From positions 53,339-117,338 of the forward strand of contig CALCNX010000033.1 of NCBI GenBank assembly GCA_937899715.1: DNA of 64,000 bases, read 5' to 3'. The translations under genes were made by a program, and so were the position numbers. Positions 50,188-59,425 of this stretch are shown in pieces. Below the pieces are notes generated by a model, which did not search any database, was not told where the DNA came from, and was given only the letters and a program-made list of their open reading frames with translations. This DNA comes from an uncultured bacterium (GTDB lineage Bacteria > Bacteroidota > Ignavibacteria > Kapaibacteriales > UBA4661). The stretch's first letter is position 1; the number at the start of each line of letters is the position of its first letter.

Positions 50188-50721
50188 ATGATTCTATCCG
50201 ACGCAGAAATTCTTCGCCATATTGACATTGGCGATATTGTTATTACACCGTTTCGCCGCGAGTCGCTCGGCTCGAATAGCTACGATGTTCGGCTTGGTAA
50301 AACGCTCGCTTGCTACCGTGATGAGGTGCTTGACGCAAAACAGCACAATCTCATTCAGACGTTTGACATTCCCGACGACGGTTTTATTTTGCACCCGAAT
50401 AAGTTTTACTTAGGCGTGACAGAGGAATATACCGAAACGCACAAGCACGTTCCCTTTTTGGAAGGGAAATCCAGTATTGGGCGCTTGGGTATTGATATAC
50501 ACGCCACTGCCGGTAAAGGCGATGTTGGCTTTTGCAATACATGGACGCTCGAAATTTCTGTCAAGCAGCCCGTTCGTGTCTATGCCGGAATGCCGATTGG
50601 ACAACTGATATACTTTGAAGTCGCCGGAGAAATTCTTACGCCCTACAACACAAAGAAAAACGCCAAATATAACGGACAGACCAATCTTCCCGTTGAATCC
50701 ATGATGTGGAAAAACTTTTGA
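50188..50721 (+). CDS. dcd: dCTP deaminase
   Basis: This 177-residue enzyme converts dCTP to dUTP, the precursor for dTMP synthesis. Recognisable family segments are RRESLGSNSYDVRLG near the N-terminus, LEGKSSIGRLGIDIHATAGK, and FCNTWTLEISV, in which the catalytic Glu lies. The C-terminal KYNGQTNLPVESMMW closes over the nucleotide. The length and motifs are normal. The 3' end meets the next gene directly, suggesting a transcript that continues through the two lipoprotein genes and the PASTA gene. Confidence 0.93.
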   Translation: MILSDAEILRHIDIGDIVITPFRRESLGSNSYDVRLGKTLACYRDEVLDAKQHNLIQTFDIPDDGFILHPNKFYLGVTEEYTETHKHVPFLEGKSSIGRLGIDIHATAGKGDVGFCNTWTLEISVKQPVRVYAGMPIGQLIYFEVAGEILTPYNTKKNAKYNGQTNLPVESMMWKNF

Positions 50722-50729
50722 ACGTTTTC

Positions 50730-51464
50730 ATGCACCCTTGTTCTCATTCTTTTCCATTCCAATTAGCGCACAGAGACTCTCATAACGGCTTGTCTTCGCG
50801 TTCTTGCACCCTTATTGCCGGAGTGCAAGACGTAGCGCTAACGTTGTTCATTTGTGCGTTGGCTGTCTGTGTTCTTGCGTCGTGTAAAGGTTCCGAGCCG
50901 CCCGGCAAAAACCCATACTTTCAGCCGGATAGTATTGTCCAAGAACGCGTGGCAAAAGACCGCTACTGGCGCGAGGGCGAAGCCTCACCCTTAAGAGCGG
51001 AAGACAAAGCGCTTTTTCAAGGATTATCGTACTTCCCGCCGAATCCTGAATACTGCATTGTTGCACGGTTCGAGAGTTTGCCAACACAAGATACTGTTCG
51101 TATTTTGACCAACGACAACGAAGTGCGGCTCATGCTTCGCGTGGGACGATTGCACTTTATCGTCGGCAAGGATTCATGCCATTTAACGGCATATCGTTAT
51201 ACAGGGCTGGAAGGAAAAATGCAACGTGGGTATTTTGTTCCTTTCAAAGATGCTACCAATGGTACTGATTCATACCGTCCGGGTCGCTTCCTTGATGTTG
51301 ATATTCCACGAGCAAACGAGCCTTTTATTCTCGATTTTAACCGCGCATTTAATCCGTACTGTAACTACAACGAAGATTACAGTTGTCCGCTTGTACCGCA
51401 GGAAAACACCCTCGCTGTACGCATTGAAGCGGGAGAAAAAGTTTTTTTTCATCCGCGAAAGTAA
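50730..51464 (+). CDS. DUF1684 family putative lipoprotein
   Basis: The ATG at 50730 gives 244 residues (a GTG at 50706 overlapping dcd is possible). A hydrophobic stretch ending LAVCVLASCKGS at about 40-56 fits a lipobox, although the N-terminal extension before it is unusually long and the true start may be internal. The rest is DUF1684: YFVPFKDATNGTDSYRPGRF, LDVDIPRANEPFILDFNRAFN, and the conserved Cys pair in NPYCNYNEDYSCPLVPQENT, ending in IEAGEKVF. Function of this family is unknown. It is in line with dcd and the next lipoprotein gene. Confidence 0.75.
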   Translation: MHPCSHSFPFQLAHRDSHNGLSSRSCTLIAGVQDVALTLFICALAVCVLASCKGSEPPGKNPYFQPDSIVQERVAKDRYWREGEASPLRAEDKALFQGLSYFPPNPEYCIVARFESLPTQDTVRILTNDNEVRLMLRVGRLHFIVGKDSCHLTAYRYTGLEGKMQRGYFVPFKDATNGTDSYRPGRFLDVDIPRANEPFILDFNRAFNPYCNYNEDYSCPLVPQENTLAVRIEAGEKVFFHPRK

Positions 51465-51480
51465 CCTATTATCCGCCATC

Positions 51481-52167
51481 ATGCAGCATAGATTCGCCGT
51501 TTTGTACTATACATTCCCCTTCACCCTCGTGCGGTTTTGTCTGCTCGTTGTCTCTTCTGTTCTTCTCTTCGCCGGATGTGTTGTAGTTGTACAAAAGCAG
51601 CCGCAAACACAACAAAAAAGTGCGGCAAAAGCAGAAGTTGAGCGCCCTCTACGCCAACTTGCCTCCAAGCCCGTTGTCGTCATGTCCGATGAAGTGGTGC
51701 GCTCAGAACTGGGTGATATGGTGTCGCTTCTTCCTGCCGAATGGTCGCTGGTGAATATTGAAACGAATATGCCGGTGCAAGTCTTTAGTGTTGCCGTCAA
51801 TAATTCATACACTGCAAGCCTCGCCTACTCGGTCTTACGCAAAGAAGAAAATTTCGATCAAGTTTTTCAGAAAGACGGTTTGGTAGGTATTGGTAAAATT
51901 AGCGCTACCAAACGCGATACCAAGATGCGCAACATCAAGCGTTTGGGCGAGTTTGAGGAAGTAATAGTCGGTACAAAGCATTTCTGCCTATACCGCTACA
52001 CCACGGACAACGGAGCAACACTGAACCGCGTGGCAGTCTTTCGTTCCTCCTTCGGGAATTATTATGAGTGTACGCTTTCTGACCTCACCTTTACGGGGCG
52101 CAAACTTATCCCCCGCGATGAGATGGAAAGCATATACGCTTCGGTATTGGCAACTATTGATTTCTAA
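51481..52167 (+). CDS. Putative lipoprotein of unknown function
   Basis: The ATG at 51481 gives 228 residues; the reading frame is open for 255 bp upstream, but that part overlaps the DUF1684 gene and is not credible. The signal segment FCLLVVSSVLLFAGC ends in a lipobox with Cys near residue 32. The mature protein has a coiled, Gln/Lys-rich linker and then a compact alpha/beta domain (ELGDMVSLLPAEWSLVNIET, ending LIPRDEMESIYASVLATIDF). I do not recognise the family. Its placement just before the PASTA protein (6 nt apart) suggests an envelope role. Confidence 0.7.
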   Translation: MQHRFAVLYYTFPFTLVRFCLLVVSSVLLFAGCVVVVQKQPQTQQKSAAKAEVERPLRQLASKPVVVMSDEVVRSELGDMVSLLPAEWSLVNIETNMPVQVFSVAVNNSYTASLAYSVLRKEENFDQVFQKDGLVGIGKISATKRDTKMRNIKRLGEFEEVIVGTKHFCLYRYTTDNGATLNRVAVFRSSFGNYYECTLSDLTFTGRKLIPRDEMESIYASVLATIDF

Positions 52168-52173
52168 AAGATT

Positions 52174-53007
52174 ATGGCACAAAACATCACCTCCACTCTC
52201 AAAAAAGTAACGTTAGATGCCATTGAGCGCTATCGTTTGTTTGAACAGCGCTTAGAATCTCGTGCCTCAACGCCCGAAGGTAAGGAATGGGTGCGGTACG
52301 GCTCCCGTATTACTCTTATTTTCTTTACGATTATCTTTACGATTGGGTTCCTCGACCTCGTATTTATGCCGTGGTTTGTGGGGCATAACGATATTGTCCG
52401 AATGCCAAACGTTGCCGGAATGAGCTACAACCAAGCAGCACGGATACTTGAGGATAATGGTTTTTCGGTGAAAGTGGCAAGCGAGTATTACAACAATGCT
52501 ATTCCCTCAGGACACATTGTCAACCAAATGCCGCTTCCGGCAAGCCTCGTCAAAAAAAGCCGCACCGTGTATGTGACGCTTTCTAGGGGCAAGCAGCTTC
52601 TGGAGGTTCCCAATCTTGTCGGTCTAACGGTACGCGATGCTCGCATAGCGCTTATCCGCTTGGGTTTGTCCCTTAATAATGCCGCCTATCAATTTAACGA
52701 CCGTATTCCGGTCAATATTATTTTTTCTCAAAGCCTCACCGCAAAGCAAAAGGTCGGTTTTGGCGCAAGGGTAGATGTCTCTGTCAGCTTAGGACCTGAG
52801 GTTGTGTATGTTATTGTTCCCGATGTGGAGGGCAAATCGCTTGACGAAGCGCGTCGTATCCTTGGCGCAGCAGGCTTTACCGTTGGCGAAGTGACCGATG
52901 GCGAGGTCAACGATACCTTCATGCCCGGCACAGTTATCAAGCAAATTCCGCCGCCAATGGATTCCGTTAAGACTGGTACGCCGATTAACCTCACTGTTAC
53001 GAAGTAG
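52174..53007 (+). CDS. Membrane-anchored PASTA-repeat protein
   Basis: This 277-residue protein has a cytoplasmic N-terminus, one TM (about 47-66: TLIFFTIIFTIGFLDLVFMP) and three extracytoplasmic PASTA repeats, each starting with a Pro-Asn/Asp-Val/Leu-x-Gly pattern: MPNVAGMSYNQAARILEDNG, VPNLVGLTVRDARIALIRLG and VPDVEGKSLDEARRILGAAG. PASTA repeats bind peptidoglycan fragments or the cell wall. There is no kinase or penicillin-binding domain attached, so it is a stand-alone sensor or anchor. It starts 6 nt after the preceding lipoprotein and is 19 nt from the DUF486 gene, forming a tight operon. Confidence 0.87.
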   Translation: MAQNITSTLKKVTLDAIERYRLFEQRLESRASTPEGKEWVRYGSRITLIFFTIIFTIGFLDLVFMPWFVGHNDIVRMPNVAGMSYNQAARILEDNGFSVKVASEYYNNAIPSGHIVNQMPLPASLVKKSRTVYVTLSRGKQLLEVPNLVGLTVRDARIALIRLGLSLNNAAYQFNDRIPVNIIFSQSLTAKQKVGFGARVDVSVSLGPEVVYVIVPDVEGKSLDEARRILGAAGFTVGEVTDGEVNDTFMPGTVIKQIPPPMDSVKTGTPINLTVTK

Positions 53008-53026
53008 ATATCTGAGATAGGTAATT

Positions 53027-53368
53027 ATGCTTTTTCTTGTTCTGCTTATTGCCGCAAACGTGTTTATGACGGTCGCGTGGTATTGGCACTTACGGTTCGC
53101 AAAGGGTGATGGGCAGTCATTACCCAAAATCATTATGATTAGCTGGGGTATTGCATTTTTCGAGTATTGTTTGCAAGTACCCGCAAATCGCTTGGGATAC
53201 CGTTATTTCAATGCTACGCAACTGAAAATTATCCAAGAGGCAGTATCTATTGTCGTATTCTTGCTTTTTGCCGTTTTTGTGCTGCAAGAGCGCTTACAAT
53301 GGAACTATATTGTGTCATTTTTACTTATCGTCTTGGCAGTCTATTTTGCTGTGGGATATAAACCATAA
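53027..53368 (+). CDS. DUF486 family small membrane protein
   Basis: This 113-residue protein has four TM helices with the family pattern NVFMTVAWYWHLRFAK, SWGIAFFEYCLQVPANRLGY, QLKIIQEAVSIVVFLLFAVF and a final hydrophobic helix. It belongs to the drug/metabolite transporter-like DUF486 group, whose function is unknown. It lies 19 nt downstream of the PASTA gene and probably belongs to the same transcript. Confidence 0.85.
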   Translation: MLFLVLLIAANVFMTVAWYWHLRFAKGDGQSLPKIIMISWGIAFFEYCLQVPANRLGYRYFNATQLKIIQEAVSIVVFLLFAVFVLQERLQWNYIVSFLLIVLAVYFAVGYKP

Positions 53369-53446
53369 TTCCCCATTTTTTCGTGCTATTAGCTTTTATC
53401 GGTATATTTGAGTCTATATGATGATACAAGTTTTTTCTTTTTTGCC

Positions 53447-56050
53447 ATGAAACGTTTATTGATCCACAATATTTTTACTTTGTTATTACGACGAACTATA
53501 CTCGTACTGTTTTTTTTCGTGTGTTTAGGAATAATTCATACGAAGATTTATAGTGCACAGCGTACGGATACTTTTGAGCGCCGTCCATCAGCAATAGTCA
53601 TGCCCTTTTTGCTCAAAGGGCAAGATCAAGAGAAGCAAAAAAACTATCTATTGGCAATGAAATTTTACACACAAGCTACTGTAGCTGATCCCCGTGATCC
53701 ATTTGCATATGCACTCAGAGGGATATTAGATGTCGGCTACTTCCATAATTGGGAGCGAGCAATTTTAGATCTAACTACGACAATTCGTTTATGGGATAAA
53801 TTTCCTCGTGCATATTTTTATCGAGGTATATGTCGTCTCAATACCCAAGATCTTCGCGGGGCTGTTGAGGATTTCAGGAGAGCTGCCAAGATAAACGCCA
53901 AGGATATGGAGGTGTACCTCAACTGGGGGCGTTCCTATCAGTTTCTACTTGATTACGACAAAAGCGAAGATGTCTTAAGCGAAGGTCTGAAATATTTTCC
54001 AAATGCCCCGCTGCTCTATCAGGAGCGCGGAATAATTAGATTAAAAAAGAATCGCTATCAAGAAGCCATTAGAGACTTTACAAGCACACTCGCCTTGCTC
54101 CCGAATGAGGAAATTGCTCGTACCAATCGTGCTTATTCTTATCGTGTTATTGGTAGATTTTCCGAAGCCATTGATGATTTGACCTATTTAATCAAAAATG
54201 GTCAAAATAGCACCTTAACATTTTACAACCGTGCCTGCGTATTTCTGGCAATGGGCGAATATGCCCAAAGTATTGACGATGCGAAACGCACTTTGCAGAT
54301 TGATTCTACCTATCATTCTGCTCGGTTGGTTATGGCGCAGGCATATCATAAACTTGGTCAATTAGATCGTTCTTTAGATGTTTCTTCTGCATTATTACGG
54401 TACAATCCTCAGGAGAATGCAGCTTTTAGCAATGTACTAGGCTTAGTCAATGCTGCCGACAAATCGCAATATTGTATTGCAACAGAAGCATATTTAACTC
54501 GTTCTAATACACGTCTATCGCTTGGCGATACTCTTGGTGCACTTGCCGATATAGATAAAGCCTATATGTTTGAAGGTGAGGAAAAAAAAATAAGCGACGC
54601 GGAACTCAAATTCTCTTTAGAAGCTCGGGCGCACTTTCAACGGCAGCAAATCATTCTACCGGCAGAAAATTTTCCCGCTTCACTGCAGCTTTTTCCACGC
54701 AACAACAGCGATTCTGCGGTAGTAAACCTGGAGGCGCAAATTCAGCGTGTTGGAAATCAAGAGTATGACTCGGTTTATGTTGATGTATTAAAAAATAATG
54801 TTCCGCAAAAGCGTTATGCCGTTCCTCTGTTCTATGAAGGCAGCGCTGCCAAAATGAATTTACAGATAGGTATTCATGCGGAGTGTTCGTTCTATGCCTT
54901 CAATGTTGGACTCAAAGTCAGAGACCGTAATTTCGGAACAACCTCAATACGTGATACAATAGTACTCAGGCGTGATAGTATTGTTTGTGGCGATGCTTTT
55001 TTGGTGGCAGGACAATCGAATATTGTTTTAGGCACTTTACCTCCAACGCCACATAATAATTATATCCGCACCTTTTCCTCTGGTGTTCGTGATTCATATT
55101 GGGGACTTGCCTCTGCCAACAACAACGTCGACGACTATAATATTGGTGCTTGTGTACTCCAAATGGCCGAGGAATACGTTGCTGCACGTAAAATACCTGT
55201 AGCAATTATTCATAGTGGATTAAGTGGTTCTGTTATTGAACTTCACTTACCGAAAGATGATATTACTAATCGAATGATAAACCGAACATGGTATGCTCAC
55301 ACACTGCGCTACGCAAAAAAAAGCGGATTACAGAAAGCCTTTTTAGCAGCATTGTGGTATCATGGTGAGGCAAACACTGACCAAGATTACTTTGGCAAAT
55401 TTGCAACACTCTTTCACTACTGGCAGCAAGATTATCCTTCGCTGCGCAAAATTTACTCTGTGCAAATACGCCCCGCACGTTGCGGGCAGGTGGGGCAGGC
55501 ATCTTTACGAGAGCAGCAACGCCGCTTCAAAGAAATTTCCCCCGTTATTTCGCTCCATGCTTCGGCAGGTGTACAAGGCTTTGATAATTGCCATTATTCC
55601 AATGCAGGATACAGTGATTTGGGAAAACAATTGGCGCGGCTGCTGGCACGTGACTTTTATGCCGCCGCCGATACTGTCGGTATCGCCTCTCCAATGCTCC
55701 TTCGTGCTGCTTGGACAGGTGCAGACCACAAAGAAATTATATTAGAATTTGATACCAATGATTCCCTAGTTATTAGTCCTGATATACAAGTGAACAGGAC
55801 ATTGCAAACCCTCGCACAAAGTGCATTTCTTCTGGACGGTAAGCAATTACCCGCATTATCAGTACGCACAACCTCAAATCAAGTGTTTGTTACTTTTGCC
55901 AATGCCGTTACTGCTCAAACTATTAGCTATATTCCCGACAAATTCTATACGACCGCGCCGGATGATGTTTATTCGGGACCATGGCTTCTGACAAGACGCG
56001 GTGTCGGGGCTTTGACATTTCATAATGTACCTATTCAAACGTCCCGCTAA
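53447..56050 (+). CDS. Secreted TPR protein fused to a SASA/sialate O-acetylesterase-like domain
   Basis: The ATG at 53447 gives 867 residues. A signal anchor (about 1-37) is followed by about nine TPR-like repeats (55-380), then a short beta domain, then an SGNH/SASA esterase domain (about 510-740). The esterase shows a GQSN block (GDAFLVAGQSN, Ser524), WYHGEAN (637-643) and the catalytic DxxH (Asp713-Asn-Cys-His716) in FDNCHYSNAGYSDLGKQLA. The C-terminus is a beta domain without a T9SS tail. SASA enzymes deacetylate sugars. The TPR fusion suggests a scaffolded carbohydrate esterase in the periplasm or on the surface. Its A/T-rich codon use contrasts with neighbours and may indicate transfer. 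Confidence 0.75.
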   Translation: MKRLLIHNIFTLLLRRTILVLFFFVCLGIIHTKIYSAQRTDTFERRPSAIVMPFLLKGQDQEKQKNYLLAMKFYTQATVADPRDPFAYALRGILDVGYFHNWERAILDLTTTIRLWDKFPRAYFYRGICRLNTQDLRGAVEDFRRAAKINAKDMEVYLNWGRSYQFLLDYDKSEDVLSEGLKYFPNAPLLYQERGIIRLKKNRYQEAIRDFTSTLALLPNEEIARTNRAYSYRVIGRFSEAIDDLTYLIKNGQNSTLTFYNRACVFLAMGEYAQSIDDAKRTLQIDSTYHSARLVMAQAYHKLGQLDRSLDVSSALLRYNPQENAAFSNVLGLVNAADKSQYCIATEAYLTRSNTRLSLGDTLGALADIDKAYMFEGEEKKISDAELKFSLEARAHFQRQQIILPAENFPASLQLFPRNNSDSAVVNLEAQIQRVGNQEYDSVYVDVLKNNVPQKRYAVPLFYEGSAAKMNLQIGIHAECSFYAFNVGLKVRDRNFGTTSIRDTIVLRRDSIVCGDAFLVAGQSNIVLGTLPPTPHNNYIRTFSSGVRDSYWGLASANNNVDDYNIGACVLQMAEEYVAARKIPVAIIHSGLSGSVIELHLPKDDITNRMINRTWYAHTLRYAKKSGLQKAFLAALWYHGEANTDQDYFGKFATLFHYWQQDYPSLRKIYSVQIRPARCGQVGQASLREQQRRFKEISPVISLHASAGVQGFDNCHYSNAGYSDLGKQLARLLARDFYAAADTVGIASPMLLRAAWTGADHKEIILEFDTNDSLVISPDIQVNRTLQTLAQSAFLLDGKQLPALSVRTTSNQVFVTFANAVTAQTISYIPDKFYTTAPDDVYSGPWLLTRRGVGALTFHNVPIQTSR

Positions 56051-56094
56051 GAATGTACAACCATACATTTAAGAATAACTTGAATTCACGTAAT

Positions 56095-56862
56095 ATGAAC
56101 TCGCGTTTTTTTTTCATTGGCATCTGTTTGTATTTTGCAAACGTACTCGTTGCTATACATCTCCACGCCCAAGCAAGCGCCGGAGAGCAGGCGGCAAGCG
56201 AATCGCGCTATATTGTCGATATGCCAACAGCAGGTGTCCTTGCCAAAGGGCGATTTGCTGCCGATGGTTATGTGTTTGGTAATAGCGGTGTGCTGGCAGA
56301 ATTTACTGCCTCGCCCCTTACAAATCTTCAAGTGGGTTTGAGTTTTGGTGGTTCAGGCTTCTTGGGAAATGGGAATATTGTTTTTCAATCCCTCCCCGGC
56401 TTTCATGCACGATTTCGCGCCTTTGATGAAACGTTTACCATTCCTGCCATTACTGTTGGTTTTAGTTCCCAAGGGCGTAGTGAGTATGGCGGCGGGCGCT
56501 TCCTGACACACTCTCCGGGTATTTTTGTCGCTGCGAGTAAGAATTTTTCATTTCTCGGCTCACTTGCCTTGCATGGCGGCATCAATTATTCCTTCGACCC
56601 AATTCTTGCCGAGCGCTTTCCCAATGCGTACATTGGTATTGAAAAGACCATCGGAAGCGTTGTTTCGCTTGTGATTGAGTACAATCCTACGCTTGATGAC
56701 TTACGTTCCCGCCAGCGTGGCGGCTTGCTCAATACCGCTCTCCGTGTTAGTACCGGACGGGGCTTTACGGTTGAGGTGCAGGTGCGCGACCTCTTTCGCA
56801 ATCTGCCCAATGCTACCCAGCCCTATCGTATGGCACGCATAGAGTTTATTGGGGCGTTCTAA
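56095..56862 (+). CDS. Outer-membrane beta-barrel-like protein of unknown function
   Basis: The ATG at 56095 gives 255 residues with a signal peptide (about 1-28, ending IHLHAQA). The mature part is built of amphipathic strands with Gly/aromatic residues (LQVGLSFGGSGFLGNGNIVF, FSFLGSLALHGGINYSFDP) and ends IEFIGAF with a terminal Phe, as in outer-membrane barrels. The central YGGGRFLTHSPGIFVAASKN and IGIEKTIGSVVSLVIEYNPT resemble YjbH-like or uncharacterised Bacteroidota barrels. Function unknown. It overlaps no gene and starts 44 nt after the TPR-esterase gene, so co-transcription is likely. Confidence 0.6.
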   Translation: MNSRFFFIGICLYFANVLVAIHLHAQASAGEQAASESRYIVDMPTAGVLAKGRFAADGYVFGNSGVLAEFTASPLTNLQVGLSFGGSGFLGNGNIVFQSLPGFHARFRAFDETFTIPAITVGFSSQGRSEYGGGRFLTHSPGIFVAASKNFSFLGSLALHGGINYSFDPILAERFPNAYIGIEKTIGSVVSLVIEYNPTLDDLRSRQRGGLLNTALRVSTGRGFTVEVQVRDLFRNLPNATQPYRMARIEFIGAF

Positions 56863-56896
56863 GTTTTTCACACCGTTGTTTTCTCTTTCTACTATC

Positions 56897-58810
56897 ATGG
56901 CAAAATCTCACCAAAAAACAAGCAAATCCAAAGCGGCAAAAAAAACACCGTTCTACCAAAACTCTCGTGTACAAGCTGTTTTCCTCATACTCGTGGCGCT
57001 TGCCATGTATGCGCAAACTCTTCGTTTCGGCTTAGTGCTGGACGATAATATGGTCATTACTGACCATAAAACCGTGCAACAAGGTTTTGCAGGGATTCCC
57101 ACGCTCCTCACGAAGGATTCATTTGCCGGATTCGACGAGAACTATGAACGCGCAAATCAGCGTAAAACCTATCGCCCCGTCTCGTTCATTTCCTTTGCTA
57201 TCGAAAAGCAGTTTTTCAATAATAACGCCGCCGTAGCGCATGGCGTGAATGCTGCGCTCTATGCACTCACAGCAGTAGTGGTGTTGCTTCTCCTGCGCCG
57301 CCTTTTTGCTGATGCCGAGACCTCGGCAACGCAAAATATGCTTCCCTTTGCCGTCTCGCTGCTCTTTACGCTCCATCCCGTACATACTGCCGTCGTGGCA
57401 AATATCAAGAGTCGTGATGAGGTGTTTGCGTTGCTCTTCGCTCTGTCCTCTGCATTATTTCTTTTTAAGTATGTGCGCACCAATGCCGTACAGCATCTTG
57501 CCGTAAGCCTTGCTGCCTTCGCATTGGCTTTGCTCTCGAAAGAAAGTGCCGTTCTGATGCTACCCGTTCTTTGCGGTCTGCTTTATACCTTCACAAAATT
57601 TGATATAAAACGTCTTATACGTCTTTCTCTTCCGTATTTGGGCGTAACAGCAGTGTTTCTGCTTATCTGGTTTGGGCTGGTAGGGCGTGTGGAGGAAGGC
57701 TTGTATGCGTATCGCCTGCATAATCCTTTTGTCGGTGCATCGTTTGCAGAGCGCACAGCCACAGGCTTTATGACGCTTGGTGCGTATATGGTCAAAGCGA
57801 TTTTCCCGTGGACGCTTTCGGAAGGCTACACTTACAATGCGTGGGCGGTCGTCTCGTGGGATGACGGGCGAGCAATAGCAGGCTTGCTGGCAACATTAGG
57901 TTTGTTAGCACTAGCAGTAATGCGGTTTATGAAGCGTGATGTGGTGGCATTTTCCATCCTTGCATTTTTTACAACGCTTGTAATAGCCTCGAATCTTTTT
58001 GTCTATGCCGGAAGTATGTTGGGCGACCGATTTCTCTACACGCCTAGTCTTTTTGCTATTTTGGGGCTTCTGTGGATACTCTTTGACGTGTTTGGTGCAT
58101 CCGGCAAAAATTTCCGTACGCTGCCCGTTGCTGCCATAGTGCTACTTGTTGCCATTTCATATACCGCACGTGGTTCCATGCGCCTTCCGGATTGGCAAAC
58201 CGATTACAAGCTACTTCAATCAGATTACCGAACAAGTCCTGAAAGCATAATGACCGCTCGCAATTACGCTTCACAGCTTATTCTTCGTGCCGGGCGTGTG
58301 CAAAACGATACCGAACGCGGCATTCTGCTGGATGAAGCCGATGCGGTTATTGCGCGTGGCTTGCAGACTGACTCCACCGCCGACCCAGCTCTCTATGACC
58401 TCCAGACGCTTTCTGCCTTGCAGCGCCGCGACTACGATCGGGCAATCATGTGCGCGAATCGCGCTTTGGCGTTGGATTCTACGACGCGATTGGCTATTCA
58501 TCGCAAACCCATTTTTAAGCGGAATCTGGCTTCGGTGTATGTGTCGCGCGGTGCGCAGCGTATCAACGAAGAAAAACTTGATGCCGGAGTACGAGACCTG
58601 CAAACTGCACTCGCGCTTAATCCAAATAGCGAAAATGCCTACATCAATCTAGGCATGGTCTATGGGCGGCAAAAAGACTATCAAAAAGCTCTCACTGCCT
58701 TCCAAGCCGCCTATAAAATCAATCCCGAATCCCAAATTGCGCAACAATATATTTTCCATATCCAACAGGCATTGCAAGAGGAAGAAGCAGAAAAAGCAGC
58801 ACAACCATAA
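56897..58810 (+). CDS. TMTC/GT39-like glycosyltransferase with C-terminal TPR repeats
   Basis: The ATG at 56897 gives 637 residues. A Lys-rich N-terminus is followed by about 10-11 TM helices (25-435), with the first luminal loop carrying the Asp-Asp pair of GT-C enzymes (FGLVLDDNMVITDHKTVQQG) and YRPVSFISFAIEKQFF. The C-terminal soluble part (440-637) contains TPR repeats such as ENAYINLGMVYGRQKDYQKA. This is the layout of eukaryotic TMTC O-mannosyltransferases and bacterial GT39-like proteins. It is expected to transfer a lipid-linked sugar to proteins or glycans on the periplasmic side; acceptor unknown. It lies 34 nt after the barrel protein. Confidence 0.82.
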   Translation: MAKSHQKTSKSKAAKKTPFYQNSRVQAVFLILVALAMYAQTLRFGLVLDDNMVITDHKTVQQGFAGIPTLLTKDSFAGFDENYERANQRKTYRPVSFISFAIEKQFFNNNAAVAHGVNAALYALTAVVVLLLLRRLFADAETSATQNMLPFAVSLLFTLHPVHTAVVANIKSRDEVFALLFALSSALFLFKYVRTNAVQHLAVSLAAFALALLSKESAVLMLPVLCGLLYTFTKFDIKRLIRLSLPYLGVTAVFLLIWFGLVGRVEEGLYAYRLHNPFVGASFAERTATGFMTLGAYMVKAIFPWTLSEGYTYNAWAVVSWDDGRAIAGLLATLGLLALAVMRFMKRDVVAFSILAFFTTLVIASNLFVYAGSMLGDRFLYTPSLFAILGLLWILFDVFGASGKNFRTLPVAAIVLLVAISYTARGSMRLPDWQTDYKLLQSDYRTSPESIMTARNYASQLILRAGRVQNDTERGILLDEADAVIARGLQTDSTADPALYDLQTLSALQRRDYDRAIMCANRALALDSTTRLAIHRKPIFKRNLASVYVSRGAQRINEEKLDAGVRDLQTALALNPNSENAYINLGMVYGRQKDYQKALTAFQAAYKINPESQIAQQYIFHIQQALQEEEAEKAAQP

Positions 58811-58863
58811 TACTGACTCAACTGCCCACCATTCTTTACTTCTCACACTCAATTTATACCACT

Positions 58864-59397
58864 ATGAATAAGCAAGTTTTAGAAGGCTTGAATAAGCAAC
58901 TCAACATGGAGTTTGCTTCTGCGTATGTCTATTTGGCAATGTCCTCGTACTTTGAAGGCATTGATTTAGAAGGATTTTCCGCATGGTTCAAGGTCAAGGC
59001 ACACGAAGAGATGTTCCATGCTATGAAAATCTATGACTACATCGGTGACAGACGCGGCAAACGCGACATGACCGCTATTGGTCTGCCCGTCAAAACGTGG
59101 AAATCTCCCGCCGCCGCCGCCGAAGATGCGTACAAACACGAGTGCAAGGTATCCGAATCCATTCACAAAATTGTGGAAGTGGCTCGACAGCACAAAGACC
59201 ACTCTACCGAAGCGTTTTTGCATTGGTTCGTGATGGAGCAAATTGAGGAAGAGGCGCAAGCTGACCGTATCTTGCAAAAAGTGAGAATGGTTGCCGATAA
59301 TCCGGGCGGTATGTTCATGCTGGATAATTACATGGTAGAACGCGCCAAAGCAGATGCTGCCAATGTCGGCAAGGATGCCGAAGGCGAAGCGGAGTGA
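58864..59397 (+). CDS. ftnA: Ferritin
   Basis: This 177-residue ferritin has conserved diiron residues: Glu16 and Tyr23 (NMEFASAYVYLAM), Glu48, Glu49 and His52 (KAHEEMFHAMK), and the second pair in FLHWFVMEQIEEEAQADRIL. It matches the FtnA/prokaryotic ferritin type (no haem-binding Met ring of bacterioferritin evident). It forms a 24-mer that stores iron and detoxifies Fe(II) with oxygen or peroxide. It stands alone: the next features are a dispersed repeat and a minus-strand gene. Confidence 0.93.
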   Translation: MNKQVLEGLNKQLNMEFASAYVYLAMSSYFEGIDLEGFSAWFKVKAHEEMFHAMKIYDYIGDRRGKRDMTAIGLPVKTWKSPAAAAEDAYKHECKVSESIHKIVEVARQHKDHSTEAFLHWFVMEQIEEEAQADRILQKVRMVADNPGGMFMLDNYMVERAKADAANVGKDAEGEAE

Positions 59398-59425
59398 TAA
59401 AGAATACACCGTGCCAGCACAATTT

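Noticed and set aside
51226..51480. Upstream extension of the second lipoprotein gene
   Set aside because: It overlaps the DUF1684 gene in another frame and would bury the lipobox signal.
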